64,000 nt of DNA from Hydrogenophilus sp. (GTDB lineage Bacteria > Pseudomonadota > Gammaproteobacteria > Burkholderiales > Thiobacillaceae), in NCBI GenBank assembly GCA_020725265.1, contig DYFK01000007.1, forward strand, positions 57,408 to 121,407. The letters are read 5' to 3'. Below are positions 35,568-46,000 of the stretch, in pieces. Made by a program: the position numbers and the translations under genes. The notes under the pieces were generated by a model that saw only the letters and a list, made by a program, of their open reading frames with translations, made no database searches and was not told where the DNA came from. Numbering within the stretch: position 1 is the stretch's first letter; each line of letters starts with the position of its first letter.

Positions 35568-36986
35568 TTAGAACGCCGCCTTGGCGCGCAGACTCCAGAC
35601 CGTGATGGCGTCGGCGTCGGCATCGCCGCCGGGCCGGCCGATCCACTGCACGCTCGGCGAAATTTGCAGGTTGTCGTTGAGCTGCCAGGCGTAATACAGC
35701 TCGGCCTGGCGTTCCGCGCCACGTGGACGGTAATCGGCGATGCCGTCGCCATCGTCGTCGGGGCCGGTGTCCCGGAACTCGTTGCTGGTGCGCAGCCAGC
35801 CCAGCGCCAGTCCGGCGCGGTCCGCCGCGCGTCCCCAGAGCGTGCCGTCGAGCTGGCCGCCCAGCGTGAACGCGCGATCGAAACGGACCTCGCCACGGGT
35901 CGACTGGCCCAGGCGACCGAACAGGGTCAGGCCGCGCGCCACCCGCTGGTCGGCGGATATCCCCCAGCCGGCATGCCGTTCCTCGTCGCCCGCGAGCGAT
36001 TCCGAGCGGCCGTTGCTCCAGGCGTACAGCCGATAGCCGCCTTCCAGGCCGCGCCAGGTCTTGCCGTTGTACTCGGCCTGGGCGATCAGGAATGGCTTGC
36101 TGAAACTGGTATCGAAATGGGCGCCGTTGCCGGAGCCGAACAGGCCCAGCGACACCCCCCAGTTGTTGGTGCCGTTGACGTCGCCGACATAGGCGAAGCG
36201 CGCGCCCGGCGAGAAGCCGTAGAGATCGGCACCGACGTCGCTGCCGGAATCCAGCAGCGGGTTATGCACGAAGACGTTGTTCAGGAAGGCCTCGGATTCA
36301 TCGTCGGCGATGTTGTTCTGATCGAAGAACACGAACGGATCGATCTTGCCGACGGTGACCTCGACCCGCCCCATCTCGCCCTTGCCGGCGAAGCCGACCG
36401 GAATGTCGAGCTGGTACCAGGCCTGCGCCATCAGCGCGACGGAATCGCCGGAAGCGGCGACACCGCCGTTCTCCAGCTCGAAACCGATGGAGTTGACCGC
36501 GCCGGTGTAGGTCGGATTCAGACGGCCGAGGCCGCCGCCCTGGCCCAGCCGGAAGTGGGCGAACAGCTTGCCCTCGGCATCGCCGATGTTGCCGGCCGGT
36601 AGCTCGACCTCGACGTCGGCGCGATAGTTGAGCTGACTCTCGTCGTGGCCGTCGACGGTGCCGCTGGAGGCGCGCTGCGCGACCATGACCAGCGAGGCGC
36701 CGGCGGCGACGCCGTCGAGCGACTCGAACGGCTTGGGCTGGCGGCGGATGGCGAGCACCTCGTTCTCGACATCCTCGACCCGCGCCACCACTTCCTCCAC
36801 CCTGGCGGACGCTCCGGCCGAGGCCTCCAGCCTGCGATTGGTGGCTTCCAGGTGTTCGACGCGCTCGCTCAGTCGTCGCACTTCCTGGATCAACAGTTCG
36901 ACATCGGAGGTCGCGAAGGCCGGAACGGCCACCATGCAACCCAGGACTCCGCCGATGCTCGCGGCGGCCAGCTTGTTTGCGGTCAT
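35568..36986 (-). CDS. Iron-operon outer-membrane porin with N-terminal coiled coil
   Basis: A 472-residue protein with a signal peptide (MTANKLAAASIGGVLGCMVAVPAFA-type, to about 25). A coiled coil follows (about 30-75, heptads such as LIQEVRRLSERVEHLEATNRR), then an OprB-like beta-barrel ending WSLRAKAAF. Start ATG 36986 has AGGGG upstream; the earlier TTG is not needed. The coiled coil is typical of porins that anchor to the cell wall. It is first in the operon porin-imelysin-diheme-imelysin-DUF1513, preceded by a Fur-like box and AGCCAGCC motifs. Confidence 0.85.
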   Translation of the reverse strand: MTANKLAAASIGGVLGCMVAVPAFATSDVELLIQEVRRLSERVEHLEATNRRLEASAGASARVEEVVARVEDVENEVLAIRRQPKPFESLDGVAAGASLVMVAQRASSGTVDGHDESQLNYRADVEVELPAGNIGDAEGKLFAHFRLGQGGGLGRLNPTYTGAVNSIGFELENGGVAASGDSVALMAQAWYQLDIPVGFAGKGEMGRVEVTVGKIDPFVFFDQNNIADDESEAFLNNVFVHNPLLDSGSDVGADLYGFSPGARFAYVGDVNGTNNWGVSLGLFGSGNGAHFDTSFSKPFLIAQAEYNGKTWRGLEGGYRLYAWSNGRSESLAGDEERHAGWGISADQRVARGLTLFGRLGQSTRGEVRFDRAFTLGGQLDGTLWGRAADRAGLALGWLRTSNEFRDTGPDDDGDGIADYRPRGAERQAELYYAWQLNDNLQISPSVQWIGRPGGDADADAITVWSLRAKAAF

Positions 36987-37013
36987 GATTTCCCCTTTCA
37001 ACTCCCGCGACTC

Positions 37014-37048
37014 TGGCTGGCTGGCGACACGGTGGCCGTTGGCTGGCT
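37014..37048 (-). promoter_or_regulatory. AGCCAGCC motifs in the iron-operon leader
   Basis: Two copies on the transcribed strand: 37041-37048 and the longer 37014-37025, between the Fur-like box and the porin start. Confidence 0.4.
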
Positions 37049-37084
37049 TTACGGATATTGAACAAGAATTATCCTGTTATGTAA

Positions 37085-37101
37085 ACAAGAATGATTCTCG
37101 T
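37085..37101 (-). promoter_or_regulatory. Fur-box-like sequence of the iron operon
   Basis: AGAATGATTCT at 37088-37098 is a near-perfect palindrome and its GAGAATCATTCT reverse reading is Fur-like. A second weaker candidate, GAACAAGAATTATCC, lies at 37060-37074. The stretch is AT-rich against the local background and lies 75-115 bases upstream of the porin gene. Confidence 0.6.
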
Positions 37102-37116
37102 ATTTGCAGGGAATTA

Positions 37117-38217
37117 CTACCCGGCCGGCGCTAGCGCGTCGGCCGCTTGGTCGAGCGTGGCGATGCCGGTCAGCGCCATGGCGATTTCGAGTTCGTCGCG
37201 CAACAAACGGATGACGTGGGCGACGCCATTGGCACCGGCGTTGGCCAGTCCGTACAGGGCCGGCCGGCCGATCAGCACGGCGTCGGCGCCGAGCGCCAAG
37301 GCCTTGAGCACGTCGGTGCCGCGCCGGATGCCGCCGTCGACCAGGACCGGCGACGCGCCGGCGACCGCGTCGACCACAGCCGGCAGCAGGCGGGCGGTGG
37401 CCGGCACGGTGTCCAGGGTGCGGCCGCCGTGGTTGGAAACGATGATGCCGCCGGCGCCGGCGGCGATGGCCTGGCGGGCGTCGTCGGCGCGCAGGATGCC
37501 CTTGAGCAGGATCGGCAGCCGGGTCCGGGCGCGCAGCCACTGGATGTCGTCCCAGCCCGGCGCGTCCGCCAGCAGGCCGTCGAACAGCGCGCTCCGGCCC
37601 GGGCCCGGGGGCCGGGCCAGCGGCGCGGACAGACCACGCAGATTGACCGCGTCGATACCGGGCGGCAGCCGGAAACCGGCGCGCCGCTCGCGGTCGCGGG
37701 CGCCGTTGACCGGGGCATCGACGGTCACCACCAGGGCTTCGTAGCCGGCCGCCTCGGCGCGCGCCACCAGTTCGCGGGTGAAGCCGCGATCCGGTTGCAA
37801 ATAGAGCTGGAACCAGAGCGGCCCGCGATCGGCGTCGGCCAACACCAGCCGGGCGACATCGGCCAGTGGCGCGCTCGCCTGGGTGCTCAACACCAGGCCC
37901 GCGCCGAGCGCGGCGGCGGCGACCGCCATGGCCAGTTCGCCGTCGGGATGCGCCAGACGCTGGTAGGCCATCGGCGCGATCAGGATCGGGTGTGGCCACT
38001 CGCGGCCGAGCAGGCGCACCCGGGTGTGGCCGCCGGCCAGTGGCCGTAATACGCGCGGCAGCAGTTCCAGCCGACGCCAGGCTTCGAGGTTCTCGCGCAA
38101 CGTCGATTCATCACCGGCGCCGCCAGAGAAATAGGCCCAGGCCGACGCGTCGAGCCGGCCGCGCGCATGCGCTTCGTGGTCGGCCAGGCTGACCACGCCG
38201 GCCGGCACCGCGTTCAC
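37117..38217 (-). CDS. FMN-dependent alpha-hydroxy-acid dehydrogenase
   Basis: A 366-residue TIM-barrel flavoenzyme of the lactate/glycolate/mandelate oxidase family. It has [60 protein letters not shown] and the active-site SNHGGRTLD (catalytic His and Arg), then [21 protein letters not shown]. The GTG start overlaps the dioxygenase stop by GTGA, so it is coupled to that gene. Its substrate is unknown; presence in a siderophore-receptor operon is unusual. Confidence 0.9.
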   Translation of the reverse strand: MNAVPAGVVSLADHEAHARGRLDASAWAYFSGGAGDESTLRENLEAWRRLELLPRVLRPLAGGHTRVRLLGREWPHPILIAPMAYQRLAHPDGELAMAVAAAALGAGLVLSTQASAPLADVARLVLADADRGPLWFQLYLQPDRGFTRELVARAEAAGYEALVVTVDAPVNGARDRERRAGFRLPPGIDAVNLRGLSAPLARPPGPGRSALFDGLLADAPGWDDIQWLRARTRLPILLKGILRADDARQAIAAGAGGIIVSNHGGRTLDTVPATARLLPAVVDAVAGASPVLVDGGIRRGTDVLKALALGADAVLIGRPALYGLANAGANGVAHVIRLLRDELEIAMALTGIATLDQAADALAPAG

Positions 38218-38894
38218 GTGCTCGCCCACTGGCGCAACAGGTTGTGATAGACGCCGGTCAGCGCGGTGGTCTCCGGGGTTTCGCCATGGCGCTCGCGCAG
38301 GCGTAGCAGGTTCATGTCCAGCTCGTACAGCAACCGGCGCTGGTCGTCGCCGCGCACCATGCTTTCGATCCAGAAGAAACAGGCAAGACGGGCGCCACGC
38401 GTGACCGGCCGCACTTCGTGCAGGCTGGTGCCGGGATAGAGCACGGCGTGACCGGCCGGCAGCTTGACGCCATGCACGCCGAAACTGTCGTGGATGGTGA
38501 GTTCGCCGCCGTCGTATTCGTCCGGTTCGTTGAGGAACACCGTGCACGACAGGTCGGTGCGCACGCGCTGGCCGTCGGGCAACACGCGGATCGCGTTGTC
38601 GATGTGGGCGCCGTAGAAGTTGCGGTCGTCGCCGTAGCGGTTGACGCGCGGCGTGAACACGCGCAGCGGCAGCGCCGCCGAGAAGAAGCGCGGAATCCGG
38701 TCCAGACCGGCCAGGATGCGCGCGCGGATGAACTCCGCCGCCGCGCAGTCGTGCGGCAGTTGGACGTTGTTCTTGACCGCGCGCGCCTGGCCGCCGGCGC
38801 TCAGGGCGCCATCCGCCCAGGGCGCGCTGGCCAGCAGGCGGCGGATTTCGGCCAGCTCGCCGGTATCCAGGACGTTTTCGAATGTCAGCATCAT
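38214..38894 (-). CDS. Fe(II)/2-oxoglutarate-dependent PKHD-type dioxygenase (PiuC/YbiX-like)
   Basis: A 226-residue cytoplasmic dioxygenase. Iron ligands are visible as HxD in YGAHIDNA and a distal His in [13 protein letters not shown]; the Arg of that segment binds 2-oxoglutarate. [34 protein letters not shown] and [13 protein letters not shown] are family hallmarks. PiuC-like proteins are coded beside siderophore receptors, as here, and are induced by iron starvation. It lies between DUF1513 copy 2 and the FMN dehydrogenase. Confidence 0.93.
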   Translation of the reverse strand: MMLTFENVLDTGELAEIRRLLASAPWADGALSAGGQARAVKNNVQLPHDCAAAEFIRARILAGLDRIPRFFSAALPLRVFTPRVNRYGDDRNFYGAHIDNAIRVLPDGQRVRTDLSCTVFLNEPDEYDGGELTIHDSFGVHGVKLPAGHAVLYPGTSLHEVRPVTRGARLACFFWIESMVRGDDQRRLLYELDMNLLRLRERHGETPETTALTGVYHNLLRQWAST

Positions 38895-38913
38895 GGCCGT
38901 TCTCCCGGCCGGC

Positions 38914-40038
38914 TCAGGCCAGCACCACCCAGTGATTGTCCGGCGTCATCGCGCGCGGCCAGGCCAGCATGGCCGCGCCGGCGCGCGGATGCCAGCGGGC
39001 GACGCCGCGCTCGGCGCCGATCAGCACGCCATCGCGGCCATCGCCACCGGGCGCCGCCAGCGCGCACAGTTCCTTCAGCTCGGCGATCGCGAACAGCTCC
39101 TCCGGCGCGTCCGGGTGCCAGAGCACGCCCCGGCCGACCCTTTGGCCGCTGAGCACGAAACCGCCGCCGGGGCCGGGCGCGATGTCGCCGGCATAGCCGC
39201 CGGCCAGCACCGACCCGGACGGCACGCGCAGCGTCGCGCCGTCCCAGACCGCCAGCACCGGCGCCGCCCGGCGCCGGGCGAGGTCATCGTGCTCGGCCTG
39301 CAGGGCGATGCCCAGCAACGGTGCCTCGGCGTCGCCGTTCCAGGCCATGTGGCGCGGGCTCAGGCGGGCGTCGTCCAGACGCCACTGGCCGAGCAGTTCG
39401 CCGGTGTGGCCATCCAGCCGGACCAGGGACGGATTCATCCGGTCGAGGTCGCGCTTCTTGCCGGTGGCGTCACGCGGAATGCCGCCGTTGGCGACGATCA
39501 GCGCGCCGTCGCGATCGATCAGGCACTGGTGCGGATCGCGTCCGTGCGCGCGCCATTCCGCCTGCTTGCGGAAATCGCGGACATCGCGCGCCGACACCCA
39601 GCCTTCGCCGCTGGCGCGGTCGGTTTCGGTGGTGTACAGCCAGCGGCCGTCGGCGCTGGCGATGACGTGGCCGTCGAAGCTGCGCGCCGGGCTTTCGTCG
39701 TCGAGCCGGTGCTCGCGAACCCGCCGGCCTTCGGCGTCGAAACGCATCAACCAGACTCCCGGCCGGCTGGCCACCGCCAGAAAGCCGCCGTCGGCCTCGG
39801 CCATCAGCCCGTGCGCGCGGGTCGGCACCGTGTACTCGGCGACGACGCGCGCGCGGCGCCCACGCCAGTCGAATTCGAGCACGCCGACATGGTCTTGCGC
39901 CCGGCCGCCCTCGATCACGCCGCGCCAGGCGGCGGCGAGCCGGTGCGTGGACGACTCGCCGGCCGCCGCCAGCCGGCCGGAAAATGCCAGCGCGCCGAGT
40001 CCGAGCGCGGCATCGCGCAGGAAGGTTCTACGGTTCAT
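38914..40038 (-). CDS. DUF1513 family periplasmic protein, copy 2
   Basis: A 374-residue protein with a Tat signal ([19 protein letters not shown]). It has the same fold markers as copy 1: [40 protein letters not shown], and [24 protein letters not shown]. The start has GGAGG within 10 bases. It follows a strong terminator-like hairpin after the TonB receptor, so its expression is probably a fraction of that of the receptor. Confidence 0.87.
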   Translation of the reverse strand: MNRRTFLRDAALGLGALAFSGRLAAAGESSTHRLAAAWRGVIEGGRAQDHVGVLEFDWRGRRARVVAEYTVPTRAHGLMAEADGGFLAVASRPGVWLMRFDAEGRRVREHRLDDESPARSFDGHVIASADGRWLYTTETDRASGEGWVSARDVRDFRKQAEWRAHGRDPHQCLIDRDGALIVANGGIPRDATGKKRDLDRMNPSLVRLDGHTGELLGQWRLDDARLSPRHMAWNGDAEAPLLGIALQAEHDDLARRRAAPVLAVWDGATLRVPSGSVLAGGYAGDIAPGPGGGFVLSGQRVGRGVLWHPDAPEELFAIAELKELCALAAPGGDGRDGVLIGAERGVARWHPRAGAAMLAWPRAMTPDNHWVVLA

Positions 40039-40053
40039 GTCCAGTCCTCCAAG

Positions 40054-40088
40054 AAAAAACGGTCCCGTCACCCAGAGTGACGGGACCG
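40054..40088 (-). terminator. Terminator or attenuator between receptor and DUF1513
   Basis: A 12-base stem (40060-40071 with 40077-40088, arms CGGTCCCGTCAC/GTGACGGGACCG) with a 5-base loop. On the minus strand it is followed by six T. It lies 16 bases before the next start codon and inside an otherwise co-directional operon. Confidence 0.8.
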
Positions 40089-40142
40089 AAAAACCCCCAG
40101 GGAATCACCTTGCCTTCCCCATGGATTGAACAAACCCCGGAA

Positions 40143-42425
40143 TCAGAACCGGTACGAACCCGTCACCTGGATCAGTCGACCGGCGCCCGGCACGTAGTGC
40201 GCCGGATAGAGCTGGTCGGCATACAGCTTGTCGGTGACGTTGGTGACGTTGCCCTTGATCGTGAAGTCCTTGTTGACGTGGTACTCGGCCATCAGATCGA
40301 TGGTGGCGTAACCGGGCACGTGGAACTCCGAGCGGGTCGGCTTCTGCTTGCCGCGGAAGTTGACGCCGGCGCCGGCGCGGAACTTGGGCGTGAACTGGTA
40401 GGTGGTCCAGATCGTGCCGCTGTGCTTGGGCGTCAGCGCCGGCCGGTCGCCTTCGCGCTCGCCCGGCGTGTTCTGCATGCAGGAACCGGTGGCCGGGCAG
40501 GGTGCCGCCTTGTCGACCTTGGCGATCGGCAGCCACATGTAGGAGCCGAACACTTCCCAGTCGTGGGTGATGCGGCCGGCGAGGTCGATCTCGAAACCGG
40601 CGGTGTGGCGACGGCCGGACAGGGTCACCACCGGCAGGTCCGGATCGGTGTTGCGCTCGTTCAGCTTGGTCGAGCGGAACAGCGCCAGGCGCGTGGTCAG
40701 ACGCTTGTCGGCGGAATCGATCTTGGCGCCCAGCTCCAGGTTGATGCTTTCCTCCGGCGGCGTATCGGCGTTGGAGGCGCCCAGCGAGTAGGCGTCGCCC
40801 GAGGTGTTGAACGACGTGCCGTAGGACGCGTGGAAGGAATGCCGGTCGGTCGGCTGGAACAGCACGCCCAGGCGCTTGCTCCATTCCGACACCTTCATCC
40901 GGTAGCTGGTGGTGGTGACCGGCCCGGAGGCGTTGTTGGGAATGGCGTACTGATCGTAATCGCCGTTCAGATCGTCGAAACGCAGGCCGGCCACCAGCTT
41001 CCAGGACGGCGCCAGCTCGACCATGTCCTGCAGGTAGGCACCCCAACCCTTGGACACGTATTCGTTGCCGACGCGCAGCACGCGGGAGCCTTCGTCGACC
41101 TTGGCGCCATCGTCCGGCGTGCCCACCGTGGTGGTCGGCTTGGTGACGTTGACGCCACCCTGGTTGGCGTTGCGCGCCGCGTACACCACCTTCTTCTCGC
41201 GCGCGTAGTCGACCCCGGCGAGCAGTTCGTGCTTGACGCCCCAGGCGCGGAACTTGCCGTTGTAGTCGCTTTGCGCGTGCAGGTTGTCCATGTCCTGGAT
41301 CTTCAGGTGGTTGCCACGCGTGAGTACGGTGTTCGGCCCGAAGGTTTCCAGTGTCGCGGCGATCCCCCCTTGCAGCGTGGCGTTGCCAAGACGGATGGCG
41401 CCAGAGCGCTGGTCGCGCTCGAATTCACCGTAGCGGATCTGGGTCTTCAGCTCGCCGTCCCAGGCGAAACGATGGATGTGGCTGAAGGTGGCGATGTTGG
41501 CGCCGCTGTCGTTGTAGTCGCTGGCCATGCCGTAGTAGACATCCGGATCCAGCGGCAGCAGCGAGCGCTTGGTCGCCGGCGCGCCCGGATACGGGGAAAT
41601 GAACGGGATGCCGTAGTTGATGCCGTTGTTGTTGTCCAGGTGATAGAAGCCGACCTGGAATTCGTTGTCGTCGCCGATGCCCCAGCGATAAGCCGCCGCC
41701 ACGCCACGCTTGTCCAGGCTGCTGCCGGAGCCGTTGTTGTCGGCCTTGGTCACCATCGCGTTGACTCGCAGCGCGGACTTGTCGCCGGTCTTCAGGTTGA
41801 AATCGCCGACCAGGCGCCGGTGGCTGTGGTTGCCCAGGGTCAGGTCGAGCTGGTTCTCGTCGGTCAGGTGCGGCTGCTTGCTGACCTGGTTGACGGCGCC
41901 GCCGGTCGAGCCGCGGCCGAACAGCATCGACGCCGATCCGCGCAGCAGCTCCATGCGGTCGAGGTTGAAGGTGTCGCGGTCATAGATCGCCGGATCGCGG
42001 GTGCCGTCGATGAAAATGTCACCGGTGGCCTGCAACGAGAAGCCGCGCAGACGGATGTCCTCCTCGCCGCCCTCGGCCGCCAGGAAGGTGATGCCGGCGG
42101 TGTTCTTGAGCGCTTCCTTGAGCGTGTCCAGGTTGCGGTCGTCGATCAGCTTCTCGGTGACCACGGTGACCGACTGCGGAATGTCGCGCAGTTGCTGCTT
42201 GCCCTTACCGATGGTGGTAACGGTGGCGCGCACGCTGTCCTTGCCGGACTCGGCCTCGGCCTGATCGACCACCTTGACCGTGGCCAGCGTCTTCTCGTCG
42301 GCGGCGGATTGCGCCCAGGCGCTCATGGAGCCGGCCAACAGCAACGCGCCGAGCGGCAGCAGGGCGGCCTGGCGCGCCACGGGCACGGCGGGACGGTTGC
42401 GGAACGATTTCTTGCGTTTGGACAT
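40143..42425 (-). CDS. TonB-dependent siderophore receptor (Fiu/PiuA-like)
   Basis: A 760-residue outer-membrane receptor. It has a signal peptide ending AWA, a TonB-box-like opening, a plug (RDIPQSVTVVTEKLIDDRN, then RLRGFSLQATGDIFIDGTRD, RMELLRGSASMLFGRGSTGG), and a 22-strand-type barrel ending LIQVTGSYRF. The LYPAHYVPGAGR segment near the C-terminus is characteristic of the catecholate receptors Fiu and PiuA. Start 42425 gives the best signal. It heads the operon with DUF1513, a PiuC-like dioxygenase and an FMN dehydrogenase, and has a Fur-like box upstream. Confidence 0.93.
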   Translation of the reverse strand: MSKRKKSFRNRPAVPVARQAALLPLGALLLAGSMSAWAQSAADEKTLATVKVVDQAEAESGKDSVRATVTTIGKGKQQLRDIPQSVTVVTEKLIDDRNLDTLKEALKNTAGITFLAAEGGEEDIRLRGFSLQATGDIFIDGTRDPAIYDRDTFNLDRMELLRGSASMLFGRGSTGGAVNQVSKQPHLTDENQLDLTLGNHSHRRLVGDFNLKTGDKSALRVNAMVTKADNNGSGSSLDKRGVAAAYRWGIGDDNEFQVGFYHLDNNNGINYGIPFISPYPGAPATKRSLLPLDPDVYYGMASDYNDSGANIATFSHIHRFAWDGELKTQIRYGEFERDQRSGAIRLGNATLQGGIAATLETFGPNTVLTRGNHLKIQDMDNLHAQSDYNGKFRAWGVKHELLAGVDYAREKKVVYAARNANQGGVNVTKPTTTVGTPDDGAKVDEGSRVLRVGNEYVSKGWGAYLQDMVELAPSWKLVAGLRFDDLNGDYDQYAIPNNASGPVTTTSYRMKVSEWSKRLGVLFQPTDRHSFHASYGTSFNTSGDAYSLGASNADTPPEESINLELGAKIDSADKRLTTRLALFRSTKLNERNTDPDLPVVTLSGRRHTAGFEIDLAGRITHDWEVFGSYMWLPIAKVDKAAPCPATGSCMQNTPGEREGDRPALTPKHSGTIWTTYQFTPKFRAGAGVNFRGKQKPTRSEFHVPGYATIDLMAEYHVNKDFTIKGNVTNVTDKLYADQLYPAHYVPGAGRLIQVTGSYRF

Positions 42426-42458
42426 CGTGCGAGCCTCTTCGAATGATTGGAGATTGCT

Positions 42459-42491
42459 GGCTGGCTGCAACGATGGGCGCTGTGGCTGGCT
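42459..42491 (-). promoter_or_regulatory. AGCCAGCC motifs in the siderophore-receptor leader
   Basis: Two copies, 42484-42491 and 42459-42466, between the Fur-like box and the receptor start. Confidence 0.4.
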
Positions 42492-42515
42492 GAGAGGCGC
42501 GAACTGTAATAGAAA

Positions 42516-42530
42516 CGAAAACGATTCTCA
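42516..42530 (-). promoter_or_regulatory. Fur-box-like sequence of the siderophore receptor
   Basis: TGAGAATCGTTTTCG on the minus strand matches the 7-1-7 Fur pattern at 10 of 14 positions, about 90 bases upstream of the receptor. Confidence 0.6.
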
Positions 42531-42671
42531 ATGGGTTGGTGAACAACCCGACCACGATGTCCGGGGGAATCGTCATGGCGCATCGTCCCGGCCCGATGCC
42601 AGGGACATCGGCACCCGGCCGAAGCGCGGGAAGACGGATCAGCGCGTTTGGCCAAATTCGACAAATCATAT

Positions 42672-42686
42672 TGACATTAATTCTCA
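42672..42686 (+). promoter_or_regulatory. Fur-box-like sequence of the heme island
   Basis: TGACATTAATTCTCA matches the Fur pattern at 11 of 14 positions. It lies 400 bases before the CobN/HmuS-like gene, implying a long leader, or a closer promoter not recognised. Confidence 0.6.
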
Positions 42687-42919
42687 TTTGCGAAGAAGAT
42701 GGCGGCCTTTCGAATCGGTGATCGCGCCGACCCGAACGCGGCAGCCCCGCGCGAGGTTGCCCTACCGATCCGACGCGCCCGGCGAACATCTCGCGGGGTG
42801 CCTGGTCACGAGGCCGGTGAGCCACGCGTTCATCGACCTCAACGCGCGATCGGGGCTCTTCATGAGCCCTTTACTTCAGGCAAGCCCCCCAGTTCCCTCC
42901 CCTCTCGGGGAACGTCGGC

Positions 42920-43065
42920 AGCCAGCCTTTTTTTATTCGATGGCGCCCGGACAGACCGACTCCACCCGGGCACCGAGGATTTCGGCCCGCCACGGAGAAC
43001 ACGGACGCAGTAGCACCACTCCCGATTCCAGCCAGCCCCCCAGCGCCCGCGCGCGGCAGCCAGCC
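42920..43065 (+). promoter_or_regulatory. Three AGCCAGCC motifs before the CobN/HmuS-like gene
   Basis: Exact copies at 42920-42927, 43030-43037 and 43058-43065. The last two lie 20-55 bases before the start codon, close enough to affect ribosome access. Confidence 0.4.
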
Positions 43066-43084
43066 GGTTCCAACGTCAGCCCGA

Positions 43085-46000
43085 ATGGATACCCGCATGC
43101 CCGCACGCTTATTTCTCCCCATCTCGATCTCCAACCGGAACGGCCACGTCGTCGCCAGCGGACGGCCGTCCTGGACGTCGCCGCGCGTCTGGCTGCGCGC
43201 TGGGCTGGCGCTGGGTCTGGCGTTGCTGGTGCTGGCGGCGTCGGCGCCGACGCTGGCCAAGGAGATGCTGGTGCTGACCGCCGCGCCGGTGCAGGCCGGA
43301 AAGTTCGGCGTGCTCAACGGTTTCGCCGCGGCGGAAGGCTGGCGGGTACGCCATGTGTTCGCCGAACGCCTGACCGGCGACGAGGGACCGGCCTTGTTCC
43401 GGGGCGCCGATTTCGTGCTGCTGGACATCCCCTACGACCCGGTGATCGAGGCGGTGGAGCGCAAGGTCGGCAAGTTCCTGGCCGATTCCGGCGTGCCCTG
43501 GCTCAAGGCGCAGGACAAGGGCCACGCGGCGAAGGGGGTGGCCGAACCGCATGCCGGCACCCTGTGGCGCTACTACCAGAATGGCGGCAAGCGCAACTAC
43601 GCCAACTTCTTCCGCTATCTGGCGGCCGTCACCGGACAACGCGACGTGGCCGACATCGCGGCACCGGTGATCTATCCGGAACAGGGGGTTTATCACCCGG
43701 ATCACGAGACCATCTTCCCGGACGCGGCGGCCTATTTCGCCTGGAAGGGCATCACCCCGGCGGATGCCCGGCCGGTGATCGGCTTCGCGATCCACAAGAA
43801 CTACCTGTCCGCCGACCTGACCGCCTTCATCGACCACACTGCGCGGCGCATCGAGGCCGGCGGGGCGGTGCCGCTGGTGTTCTACACGCCGATGGCCGAC
43901 GAGCAGGGTTTCGTCAAGATCCTGGCGCCGGACGACCAGCCCCTGGTCGACGTGGTCATCACCAGCCAGATCATGCTGCACCCCGAGCCGCGCAAGGCCG
44001 AGTTCGAGAAGATGGGCGTGCCGGTCATCCAGGCCATGCCCTATCGCCGGGGCGATGTGGCGGAGTGGCATGCCGACCCGGCCGGCGTGCATCTGATGGA
44101 CGTGCCGTTCTACCTGGCGCAGCCGGAATACGCCGGCGTGATCGACGCCATGACGGCGGCGGCGGTGGAAAAAGGCACCGGCCAGGTGGTGCCCATCCCC
44201 GAACAGGTGGAAGCGGTGATCGGCAAGGCCCTGCGCCTCGCCGCCCTGCGGCGCACGCCCAACCCGGCCAAGAAGGTGGCGGTGTTCTACTGGAACTATC
44301 CGCCCGGCGAGACCAATCTGGGCGCCTCCTACCTGAATCTGCCGCGCAGTCTGGCCGGCACCCTGGCGGCCATGAAGGAACGCGGCTACGCGGTGGACAC
44401 CCTCGGCGCGGAGGCGCTCATCCCGCCGCTGCAAAAGCTGCTCAAACCGTATTACCGGGAAATTGGTTACGAAGGGCTGGTCAGGGAGGGTCTGGCCGAA
44501 AAACTGCCGCTGAAAACCTATCGCGCATGGTTCGACACGCTGCCCGGAGAAATCCGGGCCGGCATCGTCGCGCGCTGGGGCGAGCCGGAAAACAGCGGCA
44601 TGGCGCAAGGCCGGGGCGAGGAGGCGTATTTCCCGATCCCGCGTCTGCAAGTCGGCAACGTGGTGCTGATGCCGCAGCCGCCTCGCGGCGACGGCGAAAA
44701 GGACAAGGAGAAATCCCTCTACCACGACACCAAATCGCCGGTAAACCACCACTACCTGGCGGTCTACCTGTGGGCGCGGCAACAGTTCGGCGCCCATGCC
44801 CTGGTCCACTACGGCACCCACGGCACCCAGGAATGGATGCCCGGCAAGGAGCGCGCGCCCTGGACGCATGACGACACCCTGCTGCCGATCGGCGACGTGC
44901 CGGTGATCTACCCCTACATCGTCGACGACGTCGGCGAGGCGGTGCAGGCAAAACGCCGGGGCCGGGCGGTGATCATCAGTCACCAGACGCCGCCATTCGC
45001 GCCGGCTGGTCTGCACACCGACCTGATGGACCTGCACCATCTGGTGCACGAGTGGCAGAACCTGACCGAGGGCGCGGTGAAGGAGAAGACCGCCGACGCC
45101 ATCCTGGCCGGCGCCGGCAAGCTGAATTTCGAAAAGGACATCGGCGTGACCCTGGCCCAGGCTCGCGCCGGTTTCCCGGATTTCCTGAACAAACTGCACG
45201 ACTGGCTGCACGATCTGGCGCTGGCCAACCAGCCGCAGGGCATGCACACCTTCGGCAAGGCGGCGGCGGATCGGTACCGCATCGGCATGGTGATGCAGAT
45301 GCTGGGCACCGACTTCGCCGACGCCGCGTTCCACTTCAGCCGCGCGCACGCGGACTTCCTCGGCTGCCTTCCGGACAAACCCGACTGCCGCCCGCCCCAG
45401 CTGGAAGCCGATGAGGCCGACGAAGTCTTCGTCACCGACTATCGCGACATCCGGAATTCGATCCCCTACCGGCTGATGGAACGGGTGCTGGTGGATGGCG
45501 CGCCGTTGCCCGCCGACGCCGACCCGAAACTGGCGAAGCTGCTGGATCAGGCGAAGCAGCACTACGCCGCCCTCGACGCCACGCCGGAAATGACCGGATT
45601 CCTGGAAGCCCTCGAAGGCAGGCACATCCCGTCCGGCTACGGCGGCGATCCGATCCGCAACCCCGATTCGCTGCCCACCGGCCGCAATCTGTATGGCTTC
45701 GACCCCGCCAAGGTGCCGACCAAGGCCGCCTACGAGGCGGGCGGCGAAGCCTTGGACAAACTCATCGCCGCCTACCGCGAAACGCATGGCAAGGCTCCGG
45801 AAAAGCTCGCCTTCACGCTCTGGTCGGTGGAAACCATGCGCCACTTCGGCGTGCTCGAAGCGCAGGCATTCCAGGCCATGGGCATCCGGCCGAAATGGGA
45901 CGCCGGCGGCCGCGTCAACGGCATCGAACTGATCCCGCGCGAGGAACTGGGCCGGCCGCGCATCGACGTGGTGCTATCCGCCACCGGCCTGTACCGCGAC

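Larger units (their letters stand above)
42531..43084. other. Long leader between receptor and cobN-like gene; no supported gene
   Basis: About 550 bases. Contents: a Fur-like box (42672-42686), a GGGCTC/GAGCCC hairpin (42853-42869), a GTTCCC/GGGAAC hairpin (42892-42913) followed by AGCCAGCC and a run of seven T (42928-42934), and two further AGCCAGCC copies. A 104-codon frame (42699-43013) has low-complexity, Arg/Pro-rich content and I do not support it as a gene. I looked for a cobalamin riboswitch and saw no B12 box. The T-run after the second hairpin could act as a leader terminator. Confidence 0.45.

Noticed and set aside
39984-42446. An 820-codon plus-strand frame over the siderophore receptor and DUF1513
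   Set aside because: Antisense shadow; composition is Val/Gly/His/Gln-rich without any domain, while the minus strand encodes a clear TonB receptor.
42699-43013. A 104-codon frame in the long leader before the CobN-like gene
   Set aside because: Arg/Pro-rich with no domain or good ribosome site, and it spans hairpins that look regulatory.
42531-43084. Cobalamin riboswitch before the CobN-like gene
   Set aside because: A 550-base leader made this worth checking, but I could not find a B12 box or the expected core; Fur-like and AGCCAGCC elements are present instead.
43109-45844. A 911-codon open frame antisense to the CobN/HmuS-like gene
   Set aside because: It mirrors a strongly conserved protein on the other strand and has the His/Arg/Gln/Gly-rich, domain-free composition typical of antisense frames in high-GC DNA.
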